Notes under the pieces: generated by a model
Databases searched by the model: none
Told to the model about the DNA's origin: nothing
Seen by the model: the letters and a program-made list of their open reading frames with translations, nothing else
Translations under genes and position numbers: made by a program
DNA from: Acinetobacter proteolyticus
Lineage (GTDB): Bacteria; Pseudomonadota; Gammaproteobacteria; Pseudomonadales; Moraxellaceae
DNA: 64,000 nt
Direction of reading: 5' to 3'
Assembly: GCF_000367945.1 (NCBI RefSeq)
Contig: NZ_KB849177.1
Location: 128,531-192,530, forward strand
Part shown: piece after piece, positions 27,566 through 36,693 of the stretch
Layout: the number at the start of each line of letters is the position of its first letter
Position numbering within the stretch: position 1 is the first letter of the stretch

Positions 27566-28457
27566 TTATTCTTCTCCTGCGGATAATCGAAATAATCAAG
27601 ATCAGGAGGAGCCCACCACCGAGTAGCAGCGAAACCCAAGAGATCGAACTACCAAAGGAACTGAGTAGGCTTGGATAGTGTGCTGAATAGATATAATCCA
27701 GTGGAATGACCACTGTACTTAGCCCAATTAAAATATAGCCGAATAAACTGGTATTGACGCCATCAGTCGTGCTGGTAAATTGAGTCCGATTAAGATCCCA
27801 GGAAATACCCAATTGAGGATATTCAATGGTATTGAGCGGCATCCCAAGCGGAGGATTAATCACGACTTGATAGCCTGAGCTTTGTGAAGGATCTGAAATG
27901 GCTTGATAAAAAAAGTGTTGGTTATACTGAATCTTACGTGCTGGTATTCGCAACTCATCGGGGAAGTCTGATTGAATAATATAACTGCCTGCGGGTTGCG
28001 CAATGATGTTTTCATCCCAACCTGTTTCGATCAATGCTGCTAAAGGACGTAATCCGATAGCGGTTGAAAAAGTGGCTTTAGCCGCAAAATATTTGGCATG
28101 GGTCATCTGATAGAAGGCGATGGGAATAGCACCTTCATTGACGGCTTTTTTAATTTTATAATATTTAATTGCACTAAAATATTCATTGGGCAAAATTACG
28201 CCAGGTTTCACACCTTGTGCAATTAACTGCTTAAAGCTCTCGGAGTCCAATTGATCGGAAGTGAAAATTGGCCACCATGTGGGAGGTTGTGGAAATAGTT
28301 CTGCAACCGTTTGAGGTGTTTGAACTTGGGAGCTAAATTGCTGCTTCGCAGTTTCGATCTGACAGTGATAGTACTGCTGATAAAACTGTTGCAAGGTTGT
28401 ATCTGGAAAATGGCTGGTGGCGACCAAGACACCACAAATATTAAGCATGACTGACAT
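27552..28457 (-). CDS. Unrecognised membrane-anchored protein of the exopolysaccharide operon
   Basis: The 301-aa protein has a good ribosome-binding site (GAGGTGAG) before ATG 28457. The first ~15 residues are mildly hydrophobic, and two C-terminal transmembrane helices (~237-257 and ~267-290) end in RRRRINARD. The central part (WWPIFTSDQLDSESFKQLIAQGVKPGVILPNEYFSAIKYYKI) has alpha/beta character. I know no family for it. Overlaps of 1-3 bp upstream and 14 bp downstream tie it to the synthase, so it is probably a structural or regulatory part of the complex. Confidence 0.7.
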   Translation of the reverse strand: MSVMLNICGVLVATSHFPDTTLQQFYQQYYHCQIETAKQQFSSQVQTPQTVAELFPQPPTWWPIFTSDQLDSESFKQLIAQGVKPGVILPNEYFSAIKYYKIKKAVNEGAIPIAFYQMTHAKYFAAKATFSTAIGLRPLAALIETGWDENIIAQPAGSYIIQSDFPDELRIPARKIQYNQHFFYQAISDPSQSSGYQVVINPPLGMPLNTIEYPQLGISWDLNRTQFTSTTDGVNTSLFGYILIGLSTVVIPLDYIYSAHYPSLLSSFGSSISWVSLLLGGGLLLILIISIIRRRRINARD

Positions 28458-29251
28458 TAGCTCACCTCGCTAGCTGGAGGAATTAAGTATTCAGTATGCT
28501 GTTCAATTTGTAATTTCAGTACGGTGAGTTCTTGGAGATCCTGAATAAATGGGGGATAGCGTTGATTTTCATCAGAAGAGGTTTCATGGATTATGATACT
28601 TTTGATTTCACTGAGTTCTTCATTAATAAAGTGATAAATTACACTGTCGCGATCAGCAGATAAAATAGCCATAATTTTATTTTGGGTTTCTTTCCAAATA
28701 TCTTCACCCAACATTTCACGAATCAATAGAGTATTACTGATATGGGTCGTAATGATTTTATAGTGGTCTTTTTGCGTGAGTTGAAGCAGCTTTTTTAATT
28801 CACCTTGGAAATGTTTTAAAGCAGTCAACGGCAAAATATCATGCTGATAATTACGATCATAACTTTGGATGGCTCGGAAACTTTTTAATGCATTTTGAAT
28901 ATTATGTCGAATGGCGCTGAGGAAGATCGGCGTAATCGGAAGTACAAACAGCAATAACAATTGACGTTCGACATAGGTCTGATTGGCCAAATCCAAGAAA
29001 AAATAAACCGCAACACCAATAAACGTCAACAAACCCAGAATGATGGCCATGCCAACATTTAAAAAAGCTCCTGAGATTAACAAGATGAGTAGGAATACCC
29101 AACTTCCACGGTAACTTGCTGGTAGCCATTCATACGCAACAATGCCCATAAAGATTTGGGCTGAGATAATCCATAAGACGAGTGCTGGAGCTGGATTTTT
29201 TTGCATAATCGTTTTAATTTTAATACATGTCTTTTGTGAAAAAGTTAGCAT
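28457..29251 (-). CDS. Membrane protein with possible degenerate GGDEF-like domain, first gene of exopolysaccharide operon
   Basis: The 264-aa protein has about four N-terminal transmembrane helices (to ~residue 112) followed by a cytoplasmic domain of ~150 residues. The segment IREMLGEDIWKETQNKIM, then DSVIYHFINEELSEIKSI, can be aligned by eye with the GhxxGDxxL...RlGGDEFavl core of GGDEF domains. INEEL would replace GGDEF, so it would be catalytically dead. This recalls PelD, where a dead GGDEF domain senses cyclic di-GMP; that is inference only. ATG 29206 is an alternative start, and neither has a strong Shine-Dalgarno site. Confidence 0.65.
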   Translation of the reverse strand: MLTFSQKTCIKIKTIMQKNPAPALVLWIISAQIFMGIVAYEWLPASYRGSWVFLLILLISGAFLNVGMAIILGLLTFIGVAVYFFLDLANQTYVERQLLLLFVLPITPIFLSAIRHNIQNALKSFRAIQSYDRNYQHDILPLTALKHFQGELKKLLQLTQKDHYKIITTHISNTLLIREMLGEDIWKETQNKIMAILSADRDSVIYHFINEELSEIKSIIIHETSSDENQRYPPFIQDLQELTVLKLQIEQHTEYLIPPASEVS

Positions 29252-29392
29252 TATTTTACGGTTTTGACGAGAGTTTTTCTGTTGTCGACTTTGTAAAATA
29301 ATTTTATAAACAGTAACATACAGTATAGGCTGTATTTCAGAATAATAAAAAGTAGTTAAAATGATAAGAATTTTTAATTTATGTAAGCTGCA

Positions 29393-30832
29393 TTAATGCG
29401 ATTTAAAAGCCTCGATTGCACGTAGACGACTGAGCTTTAAGTCAACCATTGGCTTAGGATAATCCAAGATGAGGGCCTGATTTTTTGCATAAGGTTCATG
29501 AATGATTTTAGAATCAAGTTGAGCTAGTTCAGGAACCCATTGACGGATATATTGTCCATCTGGATCAAACTTCTGGGATTGTGTGACGGGATTAAACACC
29601 CGGAAATAGGGCACAGCATCCGTACCTGTCGAGGCACACCATTGCCATCCACCATTATTTGCTGCTAAATCGCCATCGATCAGATGTTGCATAAACCACT
29701 GTTCGCCCTTACGCCAGTCAATTAATAAGTTTTTGCTTAAGAACATGGCACAGATCATGCGAACGCGATTATGCATCCAACCTGTTGCCAACATTTGTCG
29801 CATGCCTGCATCAACAATCGGAATCCCTGTTTGCCCTTGTTGCCATTTTTCTAAAGCAATAGGATCATCTCGCCAGTTGATCTTTTGGGTCTGGGGTTGA
29901 AAGGGTTGATGTTTGGAGACTTGGGGAAAATCAAACAAGATATGTTGGTAGAACTCCCGCCAAAGCAATTCATCTAACCATGTTTGTTGTCCTTCAGATT
30001 GAATTTCAAAATGACCGTGTTGTTGTCTAAACAGAGCCTGTAGGCATTGTCGAATCGAAATAATCCCAATATTTAAATAGGCAGATAACTGACTGGTGCC
30101 TGAAACAGCTGGTAAATCACGTGCAGTTTTATAATCTGCTAAGTGCTCATCGATAAATTGATCAAGCAAGCTGAATGCAAACTGTTCGCCCACTTGCCAC
30201 TCTGTAAAATAAATATGTTCGATTTGCTTGCGATAGTCGTGTTGTAGTTGCTGAATATCAGTATGTTGCAACAGCGAAAAATCTAGTCTAATGGCTTGCT
30301 GGCGTTGAGGTGCTGGATAACATTGCGGTAGACCATGCTGTAAACGTTGATAGCAGGTTTTCTTAAATGCGCCAAATACTTGATAAGGCGAATTAGACTG
30401 ATTGCGGATCGAGGCAACAGGAAATAAAGTACGGTCATGAAAGAGTGTAAATTCTTTTTGTTGCTGATTGCATCGCTTTTGTATGGCCTGATCCCGCTTG
30501 AGTTCATTGACTCCGAGTTCGATATTGGCATAGACATTTTCAATTTCAAGTTGTTGGAGCAAATCAGCAAAAAAATCAGGCAGATCTTTCCAAAGTGGAA
30601 CGGTCTGAACTATTAAAGGAATATTGAGTTGATCCAGTTGTTGTTTTAATTCTTGAAGTTGGCGTAAATAAAATTCGATTTTAATTGGTGCGTCATCATG
30701 TTGTTGCCATTGTTCAGGTGATAAGATTACCAGTGCTAGAGATGGGCCTGTCTGAGTCGCATGCCAAAGCGCAGCATGGTCATGGATTCTTAAATCTTGG
30801 CGAAACCAAATCAGTTGATAGGAATGAGACAT
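29393..30832 (-). CDS. phrB: Deoxyribodipyrimidine photolyase (class I CPD photolyase)
   Basis: The 479-aa flavoprotein has an N-terminal alpha/beta antenna domain (LIWFRQDLRIHDHAALWHA) and a helical FAD-binding C-terminal domain. The signature WLDELLWREFYQHI is followed by GIPIVDAGMRQMLATGWMHNRVRMICAMFLSKNLLIDWRKG and GDLAANNGGWQWCASTGTDA. It repairs cyclobutane pyrimidine dimers using light. The size matches E. coli PhrB (472 aa). It is downstream of slyD but separated by a strong terminator. Confidence 0.95.
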   Translation of the reverse strand: MSHSYQLIWFRQDLRIHDHAALWHATQTGPSLALVILSPEQWQQHDDAPIKIEFYLRQLQELKQQLDQLNIPLIVQTVPLWKDLPDFFADLLQQLEIENVYANIELGVNELKRDQAIQKRCNQQQKEFTLFHDRTLFPVASIRNQSNSPYQVFGAFKKTCYQRLQHGLPQCYPAPQRQQAIRLDFSLLQHTDIQQLQHDYRKQIEHIYFTEWQVGEQFAFSLLDQFIDEHLADYKTARDLPAVSGTSQLSAYLNIGIISIRQCLQALFRQQHGHFEIQSEGQQTWLDELLWREFYQHILFDFPQVSKHQPFQPQTQKINWRDDPIALEKWQQGQTGIPIVDAGMRQMLATGWMHNRVRMICAMFLSKNLLIDWRKGEQWFMQHLIDGDLAANNGGWQWCASTGTDAVPYFRVFNPVTQSQKFDPDGQYIRQWVPELAQLDSKIIHEPYAKNQALILDYPKPMVDLKLSRLRAIEAFKSH

Positions 30833-30904
30833 AGTTGAGAATATGAATGACGACTGTATTGACCTTAAGCGATTTTATGATTTTGTAAAAGTCCTTGGCA
30901 ATAA

Positions 30905-30930
30905 AAAAGCAAAGCCGAAGCTTTGCTTTT
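30905..30930 (-). terminator. Terminator after slyD
   Basis: This is a perfect 11-bp stem, AAAAGCAAAGC with GCTTTGCTTTT, around a CGAA loop. It lies between the slyD stop and the photolyase start, with a T run on the minus strand. Confidence 0.88.
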
Positions 30931-30951
30931 TGCTGCTAATTCAAAAATGAA

Positions 30952-31434
30952 TTAGTGGTGGTGACCACCTGCACCGTGAACATGACCGTGATCTAATTCT
31001 TCTTGAGAAGCATCACGGATTTCAACGATTTCAACTTCGAAAGTAAGATCTTGACCAGCAAGCGGGAAATTCGCATCCACGATGATGTTGTCGCCTTCAA
31101 TCGCTTTAACAGTTACGATTTGAACACCGTCATCAGTTTGAGCTTGGAATTGCATACCAGGTTGGATGTTGTCCACACCTTGGAACATTTGAGCTGGAAC
31201 TTCTTGAACAAGGTCAGGGTTGTATTCGCCATAACCTTCAGCAGCTGGAACGTTTACAGTAAATTTTTCACCAACAGTTTTACCTGTAAGCGCATTTTCT
31301 AAACCTGGGATGATGTTGCCCGCGCCGTGCAAATATGCAAGTGGTTCACCTTGAGATTGATCAAGTGTTTCACCCTCAGCGTTTGTTAAAGTGTAGTGGA
31401 ATGAAACCACGTGGTTATTTGCAATAGCAGTCAT
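30952..31434 (-). CDS. slyD: FKBP-type peptidyl-prolyl isomerase SlyD
   Basis: From ATG 31434 the product is 160 aa (MTAIANNHVVSFHYTL). The FKBP domain (GEPLAYLHGAGNIIPGLENALTGKTVGEKF) contains the inserted IF domain (~70-125). The C-terminus is a short His-rich tail (DHGHVHGAGGHHH) that can bind nickel, as in SlyD. It is a cytoplasmic folding helper and metallochaperone. An in-frame ATG at 31455 would add MMTWIQN, which is not seen in the family pattern I know. The tail is much shorter than that of E. coli SlyD. Confidence 0.92.
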   Translation of the reverse strand: MTAIANNHVVSFHYTLTNAEGETLDQSQGEPLAYLHGAGNIIPGLENALTGKTVGEKFTVNVPAAEGYGEYNPDLVQEVPAQMFQGVDNIQPGMQFQAQTDDGVQIVTVKAIEGDNIIVDANFPLAGQDLTFEVEIVEIRDASQEELDHGHVHGAGGHHH

Positions 31435-31559
31435 GTTTTGAATCCATGTCATCAATAGTTTTAGCTGTATATCATAAAGTGAAAAATAGATTTTGTTGAC
31501 TACTTTCCACTTTTTGAAACGATTTAGTTAAATATTGAGACGAAATATCAGATTTCAAC

Positions 31560-32846
31560 TCAATACAGTTTAATTTTTGGACGGACACGACGCGTCAGGA
31601 AATCTTTCATGGTGAGCATGCCTGCTTGGGTATAACCATGAATGTTGGCTTGGTGCAGTCGATATAAAGACACGTACATGGTTTTGGCAATAAAACCTTG
31701 TACGCTAACATCACCCAACAATTCTCCAACGGCTTGATTGTGGCTTAATGACACCAGTGAGCCTTTCTCATTAAAGCTAAACATTGGTTGTGGAGAACCG
31801 GATAAACGTGCGGCCATGGCATCTACCAAGAAGGTGGCTTGTTGGCTTGCGACTTGTGCACGCGGACCTAAAGGCGGTTGGCGTGCATCCAATTGACAGT
31901 TGGCACAGTCACCAAAGGCAAATACATTGGGATCCGAATAGGTTTGTAAGGTTGCATAAACCATTAAACGATTAATCTTGTCGCGTTTAAAATCGTGGAA
32001 CGATTCCAGAACCTTAGGTGCTTTTACACCTGCCGCCCAAACCGTAATGTCTGAATGCAGGACATTGCCATTGCTAAAATAGACATTAGATTCATCAACT
32101 TTTTGGACTTTATGTTGGGTTAGAATCTCAATGCCCATTTTTTTGAGTTGCTTGGCACTGTGTGCAGCCGTTTTTTCAGTCAGTGCGGGCAGGATACGAT
32201 CAGAAGCTTCAATCAAGGTGATTTTGACTTGTTTAGGGTCAATTTTTTTCAGTCCGTAGCGATAGAAGTTTTTCGTGGTCTCGATCAGTTCAGCTGCCAG
32301 TTCAACCCCCGTTGCACCAGCACCAACAATGCCAATGTTTAGGGCACGGTCGTTGGGTTGGCTTTGTGCCTCGATATAGAGATGAAATAAATCCTGTTGG
32401 AAGATATCAGCCTGTTTCCGACTATCTAGGAAATGGCAATGTTCACGCACACCTTCGGTACCGAAATCATTGGATACGGAACCAACTGCAAGTACAAGTG
32501 TATCGTAGCTGACACTTTGGGTCAGGGGCGTATGTTCTTTAGAAAGTTGCGGGGGAGAAATCGTAATTTGTTTTTTATCTTTATCGACATTGATTAAGGT
32601 GCCTAGGACAAACTCAAAATGATGTTTTTCTGCATGGGCAAAATAATTGGTCTGTTCTTCGTGGGGATTTAGTGAGCCTGCTGCAATTTCATGTAGGAGA
32701 GGTTTCCATATGTGAGTGAGGTTTTGGTCGACTAGGGTAATTCGGGCTTTCTTACGTCTGCCAAAACGTTCACCTAGTTGTGTCGCAAGTTCTAAACCAC
32801 CCGCGCCACCGCCTACAATCACGATATGATGTAAGGTTTTACTCAT
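31560..32846 (-). CDS. ndh: Type II NADH:quinone oxidoreductase
   Basis: The 428-aa flavoprotein has an N-terminal FAD-binding Rossmann motif (VGGGAGGLELATQLG) and a second NADH-binding motif (GIVGAGATGVELAAELIE). The second FAD contact is VFAFGDCANC. The C-terminal region (MYVSLYRLHQANIHGYTQAGML) is amphipathic, consistent with inner-membrane association. It transfers electrons from NADH to quinone without pumping protons. Confidence 0.93.
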   Translation of the reverse strand: MSKTLHHIVIVGGGAGGLELATQLGERFGRRKKARITLVDQNLTHIWKPLLHEIAAGSLNPHEEQTNYFAHAEKHHFEFVLGTLINVDKDKKQITISPPQLSKEHTPLTQSVSYDTLVLAVGSVSNDFGTEGVREHCHFLDSRKQADIFQQDLFHLYIEAQSQPNDRALNIGIVGAGATGVELAAELIETTKNFYRYGLKKIDPKQVKITLIEASDRILPALTEKTAAHSAKQLKKMGIEILTQHKVQKVDESNVYFSNGNVLHSDITVWAAGVKAPKVLESFHDFKRDKINRLMVYATLQTYSDPNVFAFGDCANCQLDARQPPLGPRAQVASQQATFLVDAMAARLSGSPQPMFSFNEKGSLVSLSHNQAVGELLGDVSVQGFIAKTMYVSLYRLHQANIHGYTQAGMLTMKDFLTRRVRPKIKLY

Positions 32847-32873
32847 GATTAACCTAATTATTTTTGTGAAAGG

Positions 32874-32900
32874 ATGGCAGGATTATGCCATCCTTTTTTT
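32874..32900. terminator. Hairpin between dacC and ndh
   Basis: GGATGGCA pairs with TGCCATCC around GGATTA, followed by eight T residues on the + strand. Both flanking genes read on the minus strand, where the tail is only CCTTTC, so it may terminate dacC weakly or block antisense reading. Confidence 0.55.
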
Positions 32901-32941
32901 TAAATTGTATTGGTAATCTTGATAGAAACAGTAGGTTTTTT

Positions 32942-34261
32942 TTAACCTTGGTTTAAAGGGTAAAGTTTTGGGTTTTTGCTGTCATTTGTTGAGAAAAAAC
33001 TAAACAAATTCGAAAACCAGATCATAATTTTCTGAAAAATATTGGCTTCTTCAATCTGTACATCATTCTCAATCTGTAAGCTACGAATCAATTGATTATT
33101 TTGATAAATCGATACGGTGGCCAAGTTCATGACTTGAGTCAAAGGCGCAGTTAAATGCTGTTCATTCAGTTCGATATTGATATGCGTATTGGTGGTTTGA
33201 AGCGGTTCAACCGTCGTGACTTGCTGGTTGGCATCAGTCAAATGAATACGTTGTGTCAATAAATCAAAAGTATTTAAATCAATCGGTGCTGCTTGGCCAT
33301 AGAGTGAAGTGGTCACAATCGTCGGTTGCTGTGTTTCAACTTTAAACATTTTCAAAGTTGATTTAATTACAGGGAGTTCGGCAATGAGTCGTTGTTTTGG
33401 AATGACTTCTTCATCTCGGGTATAGGTATAAGCCAAGTTCATGAGTTTATGTGCCACTTCAGCACGTTTTACTGCGCTAGGTGTACCTAATACCACAACA
33501 ATTAAACGACGCTTTTCAACATGTGGGTTAAATGTCGGACGCTCTGCTGTTAAAGCAAGATTGTAGCCTGCTGCTTTGGTATAACCCGTTTTTAGGCCAT
33601 CCGCTGTTGGATCCATTTTTAAAGCCAGATTGGTTGCATGATGGAAGCGTTGGTTATAACTAAAACTTGGCATTTTTGAATAATATAAATATTCAGACGT
33701 TTCTTTCACGATCGCTTTCGCAAGCAAGCTGAGATCTGCGGCAGTTGAATAATGATCGGTCATGGTAATACCGGCTGGATTACTAAAATGCGTATCTTTC
33801 ATACCCAAGGCTTGTGCTTCTTGGTTCATACGCGCCACAAATTGCGGTACGCTGCCCGAGATTTTTTCTGCAAGCGTAACTGCTGCATCATTGGCAGACA
33901 TCACAATCAGCCCTGCCAAAAGCTGATCAACAGAAATCTGTTCACCTGCTTTCAGGTACATTTGTGACTCATCCCACATAACTGTGCTTACAACAGGAGT
34001 TGCGGTCAGTATGTCTTCTTTACGTAATTTACCTGCTTCAATCTCTTTTAGTGCGATATAGGCCACCATCATTTTGGTGAGTGAGGCTGGTGCACGTTGA
34101 ACATGGCTATTATGCTCAGCAATAATTTGTCCGGATTGAGCATCAATCACCGACCATGCTTGAGCTTCAACGGTTTCAGGGGCAATGTTGAGTAAGTTTG
34201 CATGTGCAAGGTTTGCACAAATGAGACTAAACAACGTAAAGAGGGAGAGGAGAAGTTTCAC
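32942..34261 (-). CDS. dacC: D-alanyl-D-alanine carboxypeptidase (PBP5/6 type)
   Basis: The 439-aa protein has a signal peptide (cleavage ~21, AHA|NL). The serine-peptidase S11 motifs are Ser60-Leu-Thr-Lys63, Ser122-Ala-Asn124 and Lys224-Thr-Gly226. It trims the terminal D-Ala from peptidoglycan pentapeptides in the periplasm. The C-terminal ~170 residues form the PBP5_C beta domain and then an amphipathic/hydrophobic anchor (IFQKIMIWFSNLFSFF). Confidence 0.92.
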   Translation of the reverse strand: MKLLLSLFTLFSLICANLAHANLLNIAPETVEAQAWSVIDAQSGQIIAEHNSHVQRAPASLTKMMVAYIALKEIEAGKLRKEDILTATPVVSTVMWDESQMYLKAGEQISVDQLLAGLIVMSANDAAVTLAEKISGSVPQFVARMNQEAQALGMKDTHFSNPAGITMTDHYSTAADLSLLAKAIVKETSEYLYYSKMPSFSYNQRFHHATNLALKMDPTADGLKTGYTKAAGYNLALTAERPTFNPHVEKRRLIVVVLGTPSAVKRAEVAHKLMNLAYTYTRDEEVIPKQRLIAELPVIKSTLKMFKVETQQPTIVTTSLYGQAAPIDLNTFDLLTQRIHLTDANQQVTTVEPLQTTNTHINIELNEQHLTAPLTQVMNLATVSIYQNNQLIRSLQIENDVQIEEANIFQKIMIWFSNLFSFFSTNDSKNPKLYPLNQG

Positions 34262-34432
34262 GTGAATACCTTGTATTGCCGATCCGATGGCCTTAAATGT
34301 GAGAGGAGAATGCTATGACTTTTTTGTTGAAGAATCCAGCAACTTTTGCTGACAATTACGACATCTGCGCATGACTTTGTAAAAAAATGCTAAGCTGTGT
34401 GAAATTGTTCCTATTTTCATGATTAAAAAATT

Positions 34433-36136
34433 ATGTTGCACTATCAAATTGAGTTCGACGATTATCGCCAGCACCTGATTCATGTCACACTTCGTTTTCT
34501 TGCAAATCCCAATCAAGAACTTTGGCTACCGACTTGGATTCCCGGTAGTTATTTGATTCGAGAATTTTCAAAACATATTGAATCAGTGAAAGCATCAGAT
34601 GAAGCTGGACGTTTGCTAACGATTAAAAAAACTGAAAAAAATCGCTGGCGTTTATTCAATACCGATCACGAACTGATTACGGTTGAATATGATGTCTATG
34701 CCTATGATTTGTCTGTACGTGGCGCCTATGTCGATCAAACACGGTTATATGTGAATCCTGCATGTGTTTGTTTAGGGCTGATAGATCAAGAACAAGCAGC
34801 ATGTGAGCTTGAACTATTCCTACCTGATGAATTAAAGCATTTTCAAATCGCAACAGGCTTGCCATCAAAAAGCTTGGTCAAAGGACGCTTTACTTTAAAA
34901 TCAGACAACTACGATCAGTTGATTGACAGTCCATTTGAATTGGCAGAGCAAAGTCGTTTCAGCTTTGAAACGCATGGTATTGCGCATGAATTTGTGATTT
35001 CAGGGAAACATAGCACTAACTTGACTCGTTTACAGTCAGATATTGCAAAAATCTGTGAAACTGAAATTAATCTGTTTGGTTCAGCACCATTCCAAAACTA
35101 TACTTTTATGACAATGGCCACAGGCAATAGTTATGGGGGGTTGGAGCATTGCAACAGTACCAGTTTGATTACCCCACGTGATGATTTACCGAAGGCAGAT
35201 GAAACAGAAGAGCCTTCTAAAGATTATCAACGTTTCTTGGGTCTGTGCAGCCATGAGTATTTTCATTCATGGTTAGTGAAATTTATTCGTCCTGAAAATT
35301 TTGCCAACTATGATTTGCATCAAGAAGCGTACACCAGCTTATTGTGGATTTTTGAAGGTTTTACTTCTTATTATGATGATCTGATTTTATTGCGTAGCGG
35401 CGTGATTTCACAAAAATCTTATTTGGATTTACTAAAAGCGCAAATTGATCGTTATTTACAAAATCCAGGACGCTTGATTCAATCTGTTTCTGAGTCGAGT
35501 TTTGATGCGTGGATTAAGTTCTACCGTCAGGATGAAAACTCGAATAATGCGGGAACGAGTTATTATAACAAAGGTAGTTTAGTGGCACTTTGTTTAGACT
35601 TAGGCTTACGCTTACGTGGTTCTAACTTAGATGCTTTGATACGTCGTTTGTATGAAAATACCCAAAGCGGCATTCAGGTCAATGAGCGCACGATTTTTGA
35701 ATTGTGTCATGAATTGACAGGTGATAACTGGATTGAACAGATTAATCATCTGATTAATACCACAGATGAGTTACCACTGGATCAGCTGTTTCCTGAGTTC
35801 GGTTTGAGCTACAACCTTAAAAACGACAAGGCTTTGCCTTTTGGCTTAAAAGTGGTAGATAAAGCGGAAGGTGTGGTGGTACAGCAAGTGCGTCGTGATA
35901 GCGCAGCTGCTCAAGCAGGTTTGTCTGCCAATGATGTGATCCTTGCCATTGATGGAGTTAAGGCTTCTGAGAAGCTGTTAGCCAAGTATGCGAAACAACA
36001 AGGCATATTTACGGTCTATGCATTCCGTCGTGATGAATTATTGCAATTTGAACTGCAAGCAGGTGAAAATGAATTGACCACGGTTGAACTCAAAGTTGAA
36101 GACCAACATAAAGTTGACCGCTGGTTGAAGGGTTAG
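34433..36136 (+). CDS. M61 glycyl-aminopeptidase-family metalloprotease with PDZ domain
   Basis: The 567-aa protein has an N-terminal beta domain (WLPTWIPGSYLIREFSKHI), the family block GGLEHCNS (235-242) and the zinc motif His274-Glu-Tyr-Phe-His278 in LCSHEYFHSWLVK. The third ligand glutamate lies in LWIFEGFTSYYDDL. A PDZ domain is near residues 470-540 (VVVQQVRRDSAAAQAGLSANDVILAIDG). There is no signal peptide, so it is cytoplasmic. It probably releases N-terminal Gly/Ala residues from peptides. It ends in a bidirectional terminator shared with uraH. Confidence 0.92.
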   Translation: MLHYQIEFDDYRQHLIHVTLRFLANPNQELWLPTWIPGSYLIREFSKHIESVKASDEAGRLLTIKKTEKNRWRLFNTDHELITVEYDVYAYDLSVRGAYVDQTRLYVNPACVCLGLIDQEQAACELELFLPDELKHFQIATGLPSKSLVKGRFTLKSDNYDQLIDSPFELAEQSRFSFETHGIAHEFVISGKHSTNLTRLQSDIAKICETEINLFGSAPFQNYTFMTMATGNSYGGLEHCNSTSLITPRDDLPKADETEEPSKDYQRFLGLCSHEYFHSWLVKFIRPENFANYDLHQEAYTSLLWIFEGFTSYYDDLILLRSGVISQKSYLDLLKAQIDRYLQNPGRLIQSVSESSFDAWIKFYRQDENSNNAGTSYYNKGSLVALCLDLGLRLRGSNLDALIRRLYENTQSGIQVNERTIFELCHELTGDNWIEQINHLINTTDELPLDQLFPEFGLSYNLKNDKALPFGLKVVDKAEGVVVQQVRRDSAAAQAGLSANDVILAIDGVKASEKLLAKYAKQQGIFTVYAFRRDELLQFELQAGENELTTVELKVEDQHKVDRWLKG

Positions 36137-36145
36137 AACTTGATA

Positions 36146-36170
36146 AAAAGGACGCTATGAGCGTCCTTTT
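36146..36170. terminator. Bidirectional terminator between M61 peptidase and uraH
   Basis: AAAAGGACGCT (36146-36156) pairs perfectly with AGCGTCCTTTT (36160-36170) around ATG, with A/T tails on both sides. Confidence 0.88.
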
Positions 36171-36172
36171 TA

Positions 36173-36574
36173 TTAGCTACCTCGATAAGTCGAATAACCA
36201 TAGGGACTGAGCAGTAAGGGAATGTGATAGTGTGGCAAGGTGCCATCAACTTCAAAAATAACCGGAACTTCAGGAAAAAAACTACTTTGCTTTTGCGCTT
36301 TATACCAATCACCTGTTTTAAAAGTCACTTTATAAACACCCGACTTTAATTGTTGTTGCGTCGGATAAAGTGCAGTAATTCTTCCATTCTGATCAGTTTT
36401 GGCCTGATTAATTTCTATCCATTGGTTTTTTTGTTGCGCCTCGAGAACAACGGTGACATCTGCAGCAGGTAGACCATTTTGCTGGTTGAGAACATGCACA
36501 CTTAATGGGTTTGTTGCTGCAAATAAGCTGCTTGAAGCCGATAGTGCGGCGATGGCGAATAGATTTTTATACAT
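36173..36574 (-). CDS. uraH: Exported 5-hydroxyisourate hydrolase (transthyretin-like)
   Basis: The 133-aa protein has a signal peptide (MYKNLFAIAALSASSSLFAA) and a transthyretin fold starting NPLSVHVLNQQNGLPA (catalytic His in HVLN). It ends in the diagnostic YRGS tetrapeptide of HIU hydrolases, with HYHIPLLLSPYGYSTYRGS as the C-terminal block. It hydrolyses 5-hydroxyisourate in purine degradation, here in the periplasm. No other uricase-pathway gene is next to it, which is unusual. Confidence 0.9.
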   Translation of the reverse strand: MYKNLFAIAALSASSSLFAATNPLSVHVLNQQNGLPAADVTVVLEAQQKNQWIEINQAKTDQNGRITALYPTQQQLKSGVYKVTFKTGDWYKAQKQSSFFPEVPVIFEVDGTLPHYHIPLLLSPYGYSTYRGS

Positions 36575-36693
36575 AGCAATATTCTACCGTTGTTGATCAA
36601 TGTTTTCGTCTGTATTGCCGTCAGGTGTTGTGAGGACAATACATGGGCATGGGATAAGAGTGAAAAAAAAATGCTAATCAGTGCTTTAAAATT

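Noticed and set aside
28223..28435. A minus-strand 70-codon frame inside the exopolysaccharide operon
   Set aside because: It is a shadow of the 301-aa gene in a shifted frame; the longer gene has the strong ribosome-binding site and overlaps its neighbours.
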